Positions 30,651 to 30,665 of a stretch of 30,665 nt of DNA are shown here, piece after piece. The position numbers and the translations under genes were made by a program. Below the pieces are notes generated by a model that was not told the DNA's origin, searched no databases, and worked only from the letters and a program-made list of their open reading frames with translations. Within the stretch, counting starts at the first letter, position 1, and every line of letters begins with the position of its first letter. The stretch is from Chromera velia (lineage: Eukaryota; Sar; Chromeraceae): NCBI GenBank assembly GCA_018398765.1, contig JAHBMJ010004842.1, forward strand, positions 43,210 to 73,874, in the 5' to 3' direction.

Positions 30651-30665
30651 CCCCCCCCCCCCCCC
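30651..30665. other. Poly-C run at the window edge
   Basis: Fifteen or more C residues end the window. This may be a real homopolymer or a contig-edge artefact. Confidence 0.6.

Noticed and set aside
1-30665. CRISPR arrays, operons, prokaryotic or organellar genes, rRNA
   Set aside because: No regularly spaced direct repeats with unique spacers, no ribosome-binding sites, and no organellar or rRNA sequence was seen.

Overview
This is nuclear DNA of a protist eukaryote. Short ORFs are separated by long intergenic stretches, introns follow GT-AG rules with reading phases that match across junctions, microsatellites are abundant, and proteins are rich in low-complexity sequence. There is no operon-like packing and there are no Shine-Dalgarno sites. 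Repeated TGCATGCA elements (an apicomplexan AP2-type motif), a MYND-finger membrane protein and low-complexity inserts suggest an alveolate, most likely a chromerid such as Chromera velia. That assignment is inference; no marker gene is present.

Layout. 1-1071 (minus): a low-complexity protein running off the left edge, preceded by a TGCATGCA cluster and a roughly 400 bp foldback repeat. 1.7-5.0 kb: no convincing gene. 5.1-8.5 kb (minus): a four-exon gene, all introns phase 0, whose product carries a tetrapeptide repeat and an unusual 15-residue Trp-Phe repeat. 10.4-12.0 kb (minus): a two-exon gene for a secreted class 3 (alpha/beta hydrolase) lipase, the best-identified gene here. 12.3-12.6 kb: a duplicated 68-bp segment and a GC-rich island. 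12.8-14.7 kb (plus): a multi-pass membrane protein with a C-terminal MYND zinc finger broken by one base. 17.3-17.7 kb (minus): a candidate internal exon. 18.2-23.6 kb (minus): a three-exon gene for a disordered protein of about 1,646 residues. 24.3-25.5 kb (plus): an intronless unknown gene needing two compensating frame shifts, divergent from its neighbour across a TGCATGCA-bearing spacer. 26.47-29.36 kb: a hAT-type DNA transposon with matching terminal repeats, an 8-bp target duplication and broken BED/DUF659 transposase pieces. 30.28-30.40 kb (minus): the last exon of a gene entering from the right.

The genes do not form an evident pathway. The strongest signals are the complete hAT element, the Trp-Phe repeat protein, the twice-frameshifted intronless gene, the homopolymer break in the MYND finger, and the TGCATGCA elements beside three predicted gene starts. 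Exon calls rest on reading frame and splice-site inspection only, with no transcript evidence.
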